Origin: Candidatus Pelagibacter sp.
GTDB lineage: Bacteria; Pseudomonadota; Alphaproteobacteria; Pelagibacterales; Pelagibacteraceae
Assembly: GCA_028226535.1 (NCBI GenBank)
Contig: JAOJEG010000025.1
Location: forward strand, 1 to 8,199
Reading direction: 5' to 3'
Length of the DNA: 8,199 nucleotides
Under the pieces are notes generated by a model. It searched no databases. It worked only from the letters and a program-made list of their open reading frames with translations, and had not been told where the DNA came from. Positions within the stretch are counted from its first letter, which is position 1, and each line of letters starts with the position of its first letter. Positions 1-5,673 of the stretch are shown here, piece after piece. The translations under genes and the position numbers were made by a program.

Positions 1-272
1 TTTAAGAATGCTTGTAATGTTTGGCTTAGTACAACGTAGTCAAAAGATTTATCAGGAAATTGTTTTAAATCTAACTCTGCATTGCCCTCAATTACAGTAA
101 GTCCTTTTTCAATACATTTTTGAACTTTATTTTTAGATATTTCTAACCCTCTAATATCAATATTTTTATTATCTCTTAAAAATTCCATTAACACACCATC
201 CGCACAACCAACATCTAAAACCCGTGTATTTTTTTCGACTAAATCAGCAATAACTTTAAATTCATTTTTCAT
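1..272 (-). CDS. metW: MetW, methionine biosynthesis protein (3' part outside window)
   Basis: Translated by hand from the ATG at 272 down to base 1; 90 codons are present and the rest lies off the left edge (the family is about 200 residues). The protein is a SAM-dependent methyltransferase-fold protein. Visible are glycine-rich motif I VLDVGCADG (residues 18-26), an acidic end of strand 2 at GLEIS (E44), and FDYVVLSQTLQA (77-88), which is the MetW hallmark. In other bacteria metW sits next to metX and is reported to support homoserine acyltransferase activity; a methylation reaction has not been firmly assigned to the family. The start lies 2 bases after the metX stop, so the two are surely co-transcribed and share the SAM-II riboswitch upstream of metX. 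No Shine-Dalgarno sequence is visible; translational coupling to metX is likely. Family identity is secure, biochemical role less so. Confidence 0.93.
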   Translation of the reverse strand, partial: MKNEFKVIADLVEKNTRVLDVGCADGVLMEFLRDNKNIDIRGLEISKNKVQKCIEKGLTVIEGNAELDLKQFPDKSFDYVVLSQTLQAFL

Positions 273-274
273 TA

Positions 275-1393
275 TTAAACAGTATTGTAGGATTTATCTA
301 AAAAGTTTTTAAGAGCATTTAAAAATTCTGGAACATCAAGTAAAAAAGAGTCGTGCCCTTTATCTGACTCAATCTCAACAAAACCAACGTCAGCTCCAAT
401 AGCGTTAAGTGCAATTACAATATCTTTATTTTCTTGTGTAGGGTAAAGCCAATCTGAAGTAAAAGAAATTACAAAAAATTTTGCTTTAGTATCTTTAAAG
501 GCATCAGACAAATTACCATTAAATTGTTTAGCTAAATCAAAATAGTCCATAGCTCTTGTGATATATAAATAACTATTTGCATCAAACCTATCAACGAAAA
601 CAGATCCTTGATACCTTAAATAACTCTCAATTTGAAAGTCAGCATCAAAACCAAATTTAAGGTCTTCTCTTTCTTGTAATTTCCTTCCAAATTTTTCTTG
701 GAGACCTTTTTTGGAAAGATAAGTTATGTGAGCTGCCATTCTCGCAACAGCCAAACCTTTGCTAGGAATTGTATTTTTAGTGTTATAATTTCCTTCATTC
801 CAATTACTGTCGGCTGCGATAGCCTGACGACCTAATTCATTAAATGCTATATTTTGTGCAGAGTGACTAGATGTGCAAGCTATAGGTATTACAGTTTTTG
901 CTTTATCAGGAAAATTACTAATAAATTGAAGAACTTGCATACCACCCATAGAGCCTCCAATAATTGAAAAAAGTTTATCAATACCAAAGTGTTCAATCAA
1001 ATTATATTGAGCATTGACCATGTCATTTATGGTAATGACAGGAAAATTAGTGCCAAAAACTTTCTGTGTATCAGGATCTTTATGACTTGGTCCATATGAG
1101 CCTAGACACCCACCAATTACATTAGAACAAATTACAAAATATTTATTAGTATCAATTGATTTATTAGGACCCACAGCATATGACCACCAACCATCTTTAT
1201 TAGTTACTGGATTTAAGCCAGTAACAAACTGATCACCAGTTAATGCATGAAAAACTAAAATTGCGTTATCTTTTTTCTCATTTAAAACCCCATAAGTCTC
1301 ATAGGCAACAGGAAAATTATTTATTGTTTTGCCACAATCTAATTTAAGTGGTTTTTTTACTAATAAAGTTTTTAAATTAATCTCAGTATTCAT
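275..1393 (-). CDS. metX: MetX, homoserine O-acyltransferase
   Basis: Alpha/beta-hydrolase-fold enzyme that transfers an acetyl (or, in some members, succinyl) group to homoserine, the entry step to methionine. Counting from the ATG at 1393 (372 aa, the usual family length): HALTG near 49-53, [13 protein letters not shown] at 91-103, nucleophile elbow GGSMGGMQ with Ser148, Asp314 in SFTSDWLYP and His347 in KGHDSFL, so the catalytic triad is complete. The acyl donor cannot be decided from these motifs. An in-frame ATG at 1408 would add MITFI; neither start has a Shine-Dalgarno sequence. The 1393 start was preferred because the extra residues look unlike the family, but this is not decisive. 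The gene is first in a metX-metW unit, preceded by a strong promoter and a SAM-II riboswitch, so high SAM should lower its expression. SAR11 bacteria generally lack assimilatory sulfate reduction, so the acylhomoserine would be used with reduced sulfur from outside. Confidence 0.96.
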   Translation of the reverse strand: MNTEINLKTLLVKKPLKLDCGKTINNFPVAYETYGVLNEKKDNAILVFHALTGDQFVTGLNPVTNKDGWWSYAVGPNKSIDTNKYFVICSNVIGGCLGSYGPSHKDPDTQKVFGTNFPVITINDMVNAQYNLIEHFGIDKLFSIIGGSMGGMQVLQFISNFPDKAKTVIPIACTSSHSAQNIAFNELGRQAIAADSNWNEGNYNTKNTIPSKGLAVARMAAHITYLSKKGLQEKFGRKLQEREDLKFGFDADFQIESYLRYQGSVFVDRFDANSYLYITRAMDYFDLAKQFNGNLSDAFKDTKAKFFVISFTSDWLYPTQENKDIVIALNAIGADVGFVEIESDKGHDSFLLDVPEFLNALKNFLDKSYNTV

Positions 1394-1420
1394 AATAAAA
1401 GTGATCATTTGAATTGTGAG

Positions 1421-1448
1421 AAAAAAAACAGTTTTAGCGGTTTTTTTT
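1421..1448 (-). other. Possible alternative hairpin (A8/U8) overlapping the SAM-II aptamer
   Basis: In the RNA, eight A and a C (1448-1440) can pair with a G and eight U (1429-1421), a 9-bp stem around a 10-nt loop that contains the GCUAAA of the aptamer. This stem cannot coexist with the pseudoknot, which uses the same loop and the first U residues. The run of eight U directly after the aptamer is also what an intrinsic terminator needs on its 3' side. Seen in sequence; the regulatory meaning is inference. Confidence 0.35.
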
Positions 1449-1478
1449 AAGCGCTCGCAATTCAGTTAAATCAGCGCA
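1429..1478 (-). promoter_or_regulatory. SAM-II riboswitch aptamer in the metX leader
   Basis: On the minus strand GCGCU (1477-1473) pairs with AGCGC (1455-1451) to form P1. The enclosed loop is 17 nt, GAUUUAACUGAAUUGCG, and a 12-nt A-rich linker leads to the conserved GCUAAAA (1438-1432). Loop and linker lengths equal those of the Sargasso Sea metX SAM-II RNA as I remember it, and GAUUUAA, AUUGC and GCUAAA are identical. A pseudoknot can form: loop UUGC (1460-1457) with GC-U-AA (1438-1434), extended by G1463-C1431, C1465-G1429 and A1466/A1467 with U1428/U1427, interrupted by A-A and U-U mismatches. The outer part differs in sequence from the remembered reference but still pairs. SAM-II is known in alphaproteobacteria in front of metA, metX and metC, where SAM binding represses. 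Assignment is strong; the outer pairs are modelled by hand. Confidence 0.93.
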
Positions 1479-1483
1479 TAAAT

Positions 1484-1512
1484 TTTGTACTAGAAGTTAT
1501 TTATTATGTCAA
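1484..1512 (-). promoter_or_regulatory. Sigma70-type promoter of metX-metW
   Basis: On the minus strand a perfect -35 TTGACA (1512-1507) is followed by a 17-base spacer and TACAAA (1489-1484, 4 of 6 to TATAAT). Transcription would begin near 1477-1479, at the first bases of the P1 helix of the SAM-II aptamer, so the leader would hold little but the riboswitch. The fit of promoter, start point and aptamer is mutually supporting. The start point is inferred. Confidence 0.75.
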
Positions 1513-1526
1513 TTTTTTAAAAATTG
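1510..1526. repeat. A/T-rich palindrome between the divergent -35 boxes
   Basis: CAATTTTT and AAAAATTG form a perfect 8-bp inverted repeat around one central base (1518). The left arm overlaps the metX -35 box and the right arm overlaps the hisC -35 box; the two promoters are symmetric about the same base. It could be an operator, a shared UP element, or simply the result of two -35 boxes back to back in A/T-rich DNA. No known operator consensus was recognised. Confidence 0.5.
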
Positions 1527-1552
1527 TCTTATTCAGTGTAAAAATTTATATT
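1524..1552 (+). promoter_or_regulatory. Probable sigma70-type promoter of hisC-tyrA
   Basis: TTGTCT (1524-1529, 4 of 6 to TTGACA), a 17-base spacer and TATATT (1547-1552, 5 of 6 to TATAAT). The start point would be near 1559, giving a leader of a little over 20 bases before the hisC ATG at 1582. No attenuator, T-box or leader peptide fits in that space, so no amino-acid-responsive leader is visible for these genes. Confidence 0.6.
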
Positions 1553-1581
1553 TTTATCTATAAAGAGCTCATAATAAAAAA

Positions 1582-2664
1582 ATGACCATTCCAAAATTTA
1601 AAAAATTTAATATTGAGGCATATAAGCCAGGTAAATCTAAAATAAAAAAATTAAAAAAAATTATAAAATTGTCGGCAAATGAGTCTGCTTTAGGAATGAG
1701 TCCTAGAGCAAAGAAAACAATTTCTGATAAAAAATTGAAATTAGAGAGATATCCAGATGGAAAATCTGAAATTTTGAGGAGAGAAATTTCAAAAAAATAT
1801 AAATGTAACAGTAATAAAATTATATGTGGGGCTGGTTCAGATGAGGTTATTCAAATGATTTGTCAGTTATATTTAAATCCAAAAGACGAAGTTATAGTGC
1901 CTCAATATAGCTTCTTAATGTATAGGATATATGCAAACATTGTAGGCGCCAAAGTAGTTTTCGCGAAAGAATTAAAATTTAAAATTTCGGTATCTGAAAT
2001 AATAAAAAAGGTAACAAAAAAAACTAAAATAGTTTTTTTAGCAAATCCAAATAATCCAACAGGAACTTATTTGACTAAAAACGAATTATTAGAGTTAAGA
2101 AAAAAATTAAACAAAAATATTTTATTAGTTGTGGATGATGCTTATGCAGAATATATGAAAAATAAAGATTATAAATCAGGCTTAGACTTGTTTAAAAATA
2201 AAGATAATGTGTTTATTTTGAGAACATTCTCAAAAATTTTTGGTTTAGCCTCTTTAAGAGTGGGGTGGGGATATGGTTCTAAAAAAATTGTAGATGCTTT
2301 AAATATAATTAAACCACCTTTTAATGTAAGTCTACTTGCTCAATTAGCAGCTGTTGAGTCGCTTAAAGACTCTAAATTTATTGAAAAATCAATAAAGCAC
2401 AATTTAATTTTTGCAAAGAAAATAAAGTCTTTTCTAGAAAGATACCAAATATTTTCTAATACGATTTCTGCAAATTTTTTATTATTAGATTTTAAAAGAA
2501 GTAACTATTCAGCAAAAGAATTTTTTGAGAAACTCAAAAACAAGGGAATTATTGTTAGATCTACAGAAGATGGTTATCATATTAAAAATAAATTAAGATT
2601 AACTATTGGCTCTAGAAGTGAAAATTTAGCATTTATGAATGCTGTAAAAAATATATTAAATTAA
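1582..2664 (+). CDS. hisC: HisC-type aminotransferase (histidinol-phosphate / aromatic)
   Basis: PLP-dependent class I/II aminotransferase, 360 aa, normal HisC length. It interconverts histidinol phosphate and imidazole acetol phosphate with glutamate/2-oxoglutarate; many alphaproteobacterial members also transaminate aromatic keto acids. Features in order: SANES (31-35) with the conserved N-E pair, RYPDG (56-60) with Tyr57, GAGSDEV (83-89) for the PLP phosphate, NPNNPTG (155-161), DDAYAEY (185-191) with Asp185 and Tyr188 for the pyridine ring, FSKIFGLASLRVGW (216-229) with Schiff-base Lys218 and Arg226, and RLTIG (339-343) whose Arg binds the substrate carboxylate. All key residues are present. 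The start is the only ATG near the expected N-terminus; no clear Shine-Dalgarno is seen. tyrA follows after 1 base and no other his gene is in view, so a role in tyrosine/phenylalanine synthesis, alone or in addition to histidine, is a fair inference. Confidence 0.93.
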   Translation: MTIPKFKKFNIEAYKPGKSKIKKLKKIIKLSANESALGMSPRAKKTISDKKLKLERYPDGKSEILRREISKKYKCNSNKIICGAGSDEVIQMICQLYLNPKDEVIVPQYSFLMYRIYANIVGAKVVFAKELKFKISVSEIIKKVTKKTKIVFLANPNNPTGTYLTKNELLELRKKLNKNILLVVDDAYAEYMKNKDYKSGLDLFKNKDNVFILRTFSKIFGLASLRVGWGYGSKKIVDALNIIKPPFNVSLLAQLAAVESLKDSKFIEKSIKHNLIFAKKIKSFLERYQIFSNTISANFLLLDFKRSNYSAKEFFEKLKNKGIIVRSTEDGYHIKNKLRLTIGSRSENLAFMNAVKNILN

Positions 2665-2665
2665 T

Positions 2666-3562
2666 ATGAAAAATATTTTAATTATTGGTTGCGGTCTACT
2701 AGGCTCTTCTCTGTTAAGAAGAATACATAAAAAAAAAATTGCAAATAAAATTTTTATTTACGAAAAATCTAGTTCAAATGTATCTAAAATAAAAAGATTA
2801 AAACTTCCGGGTATAATTATAAAAGATTTAGATCAAGCTGTAAAAAAATCAGATCTAATTATTTTAAGCACACCTATGAGCGAGTATAAAAATTTAATTC
2901 TTAAAATGAATAAATCTTTATCGAATAAGAATATAATCACCGATATTGGTTCTTCAAAAATAGAGTCATCAAAAATAATAAAAAATTTTTTAAAAAAGGG
3001 TATCACTTGGACTCAAGGACATCCGATTGCAGGATCAGAAGTTAGTGGGCCTGAAAATGGTAAACAAGATATATTTGAAAACAAGTGGTGTGTTTTAATT
3101 AAAGAAAAAAATACTAAGAAAAAACATTTAAATTTATTAAGTAGTTTTTGGAAAAAGATGGGGTCAAAAATTGTTATTATGAGTGCTGAAAAACATGACA
3201 AAATATTTTCAATGACGAGCCATCTTCCTCACTTAATTGCTTATAATTTGGTAAAATCAGCACAAGATTTTGAGAAAATTCAAAATTATGACTTGATTAA
3301 ATATAGCGCTGGTGGACTAAGAGATTTCTCAAGAATAGCTGCTTCCAATGAAATCATGTGGAGAGATATATTCTTTAATAACAAAAAAAATATTTCAAAA
3401 GTAATTGATTTATTTATCAAAAATTTAAATTCATTTAAAAAAGATATTAATTCTAGAAATAATAAATCAATTCTAAAAAAATTAATTCAAACCAAAAAAG
3501 TAAGATCAAAAATTATAAAATTAAAACAAGATATAAATAAGCCAGACTTTGGTAGAAATTAA
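2666..3562 (+). CDS. tyrA: Prephenate / arogenate dehydrogenase, TyrA family
   Basis: NAD(P)-dependent oxidative decarboxylase of tyrosine synthesis (prephenate to 4-hydroxyphenylpyruvate, or arogenate to tyrosine), 298 aa. The Rossmann N-terminus has GCGLLGSSL (8-16), then LSTPMSEY (67-74) and TDIGSSK (92-98). The catalytic core carries GHPIAGSEVSGPENG (118-132) with His119, SHLPHLIAY (185-193), and GGLRDFSRIAAS (216-227) with the substrate-binding Arg223. There is no fused chorismate mutase and no C-terminal ACT domain, so no built-in tyrosine feedback domain is seen; substrate preference cannot be read from the motifs. The last 60 residues are very rich in Lys, Asn and Ile. The gene begins 1 base after the hisC stop without a Shine-Dalgarno sequence, so translational coupling is likely. 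Its TAA overlaps the stop of the convergent peptidase gene. An A10 run lies in codons 21-25. Confidence 0.93.
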   Translation: MKNILIIGCGLLGSSLLRRIHKKKIANKIFIYEKSSSNVSKIKRLKLPGIIIKDLDQAVKKSDLIILSTPMSEYKNLILKMNKSLSNKNIITDIGSSKIESSKIIKNFLKKGITWTQGHPIAGSEVSGPENGKQDIFENKWCVLIKEKNTKKKHLNLLSSFWKKMGSKIVIMSAEKHDKIFSMTSHLPHLIAYNLVKSAQDFEKIQNYDLIKYSAGGLRDFSRIAASNEIMWRDIFFNNKKNISKVIDLFIKNLNSFKKDINSRNNKSILKKLIQTKKVRSKIIKLKQDINKPDFGRN

Positions 3563-4305
3563 TATTTAATAGAAGAAACTTTTTTTACTTTTAATTTTGC
3601 TGTTTCACCTATTCTTTTTATTGTTTGTAAAATGGGCATTATCAAAACTTTTTTTTCAGGTCCATATGCATGTATCAATTTTTTTGAATTTATACACATT
3701 GCAACATGTCCTTTCCAAAAAATGATATCCCCTTTTTTATAAACTTTTTTTATAATTTTTTTATTCGAATATTTAATCTGATCTTTTGTGTCCCTTGGAT
3801 AATAAGACATATTGTAATAATTAAACATTTGAAGCAATGCAGAACAATCTATACCTTTATATGTTTTTCCTCCCCAAACATATTTTGTTTTTAGAAATAA
3901 TTTGAATATTTTATTAAAGTTATTTTCTTTATGATTGATTTTTTTTAAATCACTTTTTTTTAACCATTTATTTTTTTCGAATTCTATGTGATTTTTATTC
4001 TCATTAATAAGATCAACTTTTGATCCAAAAGGTAAAAAATTTTTAGTCTTTTTATTAAATTTGTTACTAATTCTAGCCTTTAAAGAATAGACTTTGTATT
4101 TTGGAAAATACTTATCTACATAAGCTTTATTTTCTATGTATCCAATATAATTATCAAATAATGTTTTAATTTTAATCCATTTTTTGTTTTTTGATAAAAT
4201 TTTAAATTTTTCACCATAAATTATTTGTGATGTAACTTCAGAATTTTTTGAAGCTTTTTTATAAATATTGGAAAATTGTTTTTTAAAAAAAAAATTATTT
4301 TTCAC
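3559..4305 (-). CDS. NlpC/P60 cysteine peptidase with SH3-like N-terminus, probable muropeptide endopeptidase
   Basis: A 248-aa protein. The C-terminal half is an NlpC/P60 (C40) domain: YVWGGKTYKGIDCSALLQ (142-159) with nucleophile Cys154, GDIIFWKGHVAM (192-203) with His200, and LIHAYG (210-215) with the third catalytic position at His212. The N-terminal 120 residues look like two bacterial SH3-like modules; IIYGEKFKIL (28-37) and YIGYIENKAYV (53-63) match the pattern of alphaproteobacterial dipeptidyl-peptidase-type SH3 domains. There is no signal peptide or membrane segment, so a cytoplasmic enzyme of the YkfC type that cuts the gamma-D-Glu-diamino acid bond of recycled peptides is the best guess. 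The start is a GTG inside the end of ampG (11-bp overlap, GTGAAAAATAA), indicating translational coupling; no alternative ATG is available nearby and no Shine-Dalgarno is seen. A T10 run lies in codons 4-7. Highly lysine-rich. Family is certain, exact substrate inferred. Confidence 0.88.
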   Translation of the reverse strand: MKNNFFFKKQFSNIYKKASKNSEVTSQIIYGEKFKILSKNKKWIKIKTLFDNYIGYIENKAYVDKYFPKYKVYSLKARISNKFNKKTKNFLPFGSKVDLINENKNHIEFEKNKWLKKSDLKKINHKENNFNKIFKLFLKTKYVWGGKTYKGIDCSALLQMFNYYNMSYYPRDTKDQIKYSNKKIIKKVYKKGDIIFWKGHVAMCINSKKLIHAYGPEKKVLIMPILQTIKRIGETAKLKVKKVSSIKY

Positions 4306-5671
4306 TTAATTTTAATTTATCTTTAATAAACCATAAGCAAATTAAAGAGGGAATAACCATTATCGCTGTTAATATAAAAAATGTACCCCAATCTCCATTT
4401 AACCAATCTACTAATGCTCCAGATGATGATGCAAGTGTTGTTCTTCCAGCGGTTCCAATTGATGCTAGTAATGCATATTGAGTTGCAGTGTAAGTTCTAT
4501 CTACTAATAAAGATATAAATGCTACAAAAGCAACTGTAGCAAAAGCAGCTGCTATATCATCAAAAATTACAGCAACAGCAAATAACCATTCAGATTTTCC
4601 ACTCCAAGCCAATGCTGTGAATAATAAATTAGTTGCAGCCATTAAAATACCCGCAAGAAACATTGCTTTTAAAACTCCAGATCTAATTACAAATAGACCA
4701 CCCAATAAAGTAAATATTACAGTTGTTATCCAGCCTAAAGTTTTTGAATAAATAGCAATATCACCCTTTGAAAATCCAATTTCTTTATAAAATACTATAG
4801 ACATGCGACCTAAAAATGCCTCACCTATCTTAAATAGAAACACAAAACCTAAAATACCTAAAGCTATTGAAAACCCATTTTTTTTAAAAAAACTTATTAT
4901 TGGACCACCAAGAGTGCCGCTTATCCATGCAATTATATTAGTAATAAAATTTTTTGATCCAATTTTACTTTGAATCAATTCGTCAGCTTTCTTTTGATTA
5001 ACTTTTCTAGAATCCGAATGAGTTTCATGAACGAACATTAGTCCAATATTCATTAAAATTACCACGATACCTAAAATTAAAAATGTTGATTGCCAATAAT
5101 TAACTATGCCAATGTTTTGAAAATACTCTGCAGTAAATAAAGCTATTACACCACCCAATTTATATCCACTCCACCAACCCACAACCGCCATTGCAGCACC
5201 TGCAGCCATTGATTTACCTTCATTTTCTCCAATTTGTTCAATTCTTAATGCATCTACAGTTATGTCTTGTGTTGCTGATGCAATTGCAATGATCAAACCA
5301 ACTGTAATTAATAGCGCTAGATTCTCTGTTGGATTTATTAAACTCCAAACAATCAAACTAACTAAAATTGCTATTTGCATTAAAACTATCCAGCCACGTC
5401 TATGACCAAGTTTTTTTGTAAGATAAGGAATTTGAAGTCTATCTATAAGTGGTGCCCATAGATAATTGAATGCATATACCCCAAATATTAATCCAGCCCA
5501 TCCTATAGTTGATCTACTTAAACCTTCTTCTTTTAACCATAAACTTAAACTACTACCAATTAATACCCATGGAAAACCAGAAATAGCTCCAAGCAATAAT
5601 ATTCTCAACATTCTTCTATCAAAATAAACTGAAAAAGTTTCTGACAGAGATTGTTTTTTTATTTCAAGCAT
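4295..5671 (-). CDS. ampG: AmpG family muropeptide permease (MFS)
   Basis: Inner-membrane major facilitator, 458 aa from the ATG at 5671, with about 12 hydrophobic segments. AmpG proteins import GlcNAc-anhydroMurNAc-peptides released during wall turnover. Family signatures, numbered from this ATG: ISGFPWVLIGSSLSLWLKEEG (30-50), FNYLWAPLIDR (68-78), LGHRRGW (88-94), ASATQDITVDALRIE (131-145), and YTATQYALLAS (394-404) in the C-terminal half. The reading frame is open up to a TTG at 5686, but GGAG at 5684-5681 lies 9 bases before the ATG, so the ATG is chosen and trkH and ampG are then separated by 2 bases rather than overlapping. Downstream it overlaps the NlpC/P60 peptidase gene by 11 bases. 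Together these suggest import of wall fragments and their cleavage inside the cell. Other AmpG-like MFS exist with unknown substrates, so the transported compound is inferred. Confidence 0.92.
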   Translation of the reverse strand: MLEIKKQSLSETFSVYFDRRMLRILLLGAISGFPWVLIGSSLSLWLKEEGLSRSTIGWAGLIFGVYAFNYLWAPLIDRLQIPYLTKKLGHRRGWIVLMQIAILVSLIVWSLINPTENLALLITVGLIIAIASATQDITVDALRIEQIGENEGKSMAAGAAMAVVGWWSGYKLGGVIALFTAEYFQNIGIVNYWQSTFLILGIVVILMNIGLMFVHETHSDSRKVNQKKADELIQSKIGSKNFITNIIAWISGTLGGPIISFFKKNGFSIALGILGFVFLFKIGEAFLGRMSIVFYKEIGFSKGDIAIYSKTLGWITTVIFTLLGGLFVIRSGVLKAMFLAGILMAATNLLFTALAWSGKSEWLFAVAVIFDDIAAAFATVAFVAFISLLVDRTYTATQYALLASIGTAGRTTLASSSGALVDWLNGDWGTFFILTAIMVIPSLICLWFIKDKLKLSEK

Positions 5672-5673
5672 TG

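Noticed and set aside
1394..1408. Five-codon N-terminal extension of metX (start at 1408)
   Set aside because: Open and in frame, but the added residues do not resemble the family N-terminus; kept as an alternative because neither start has a Shine-Dalgarno sequence.
3013..3201. 62-codon open frame on the minus strand inside tyrA
   Set aside because: It lies antisense to the conserved tyrA core (the HPIAG motif region) and its peptide has no recognisable features; a shadow of the real gene.
3562..3600. Terminator for hisC-tyrA just after its stop, using the T7 run near 3583-3589
   Set aside because: No G/C-containing stem precedes the T run; the run is lysine codons of the convergent peptidase gene.
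3706..3894. 62-codon open frame on the plus strand inside the peptidase gene
   Set aside because: Antisense to the catalytic NlpC/P60 motifs; low-complexity Phe/Ile-rich product arising from lysine codons on the other strand.
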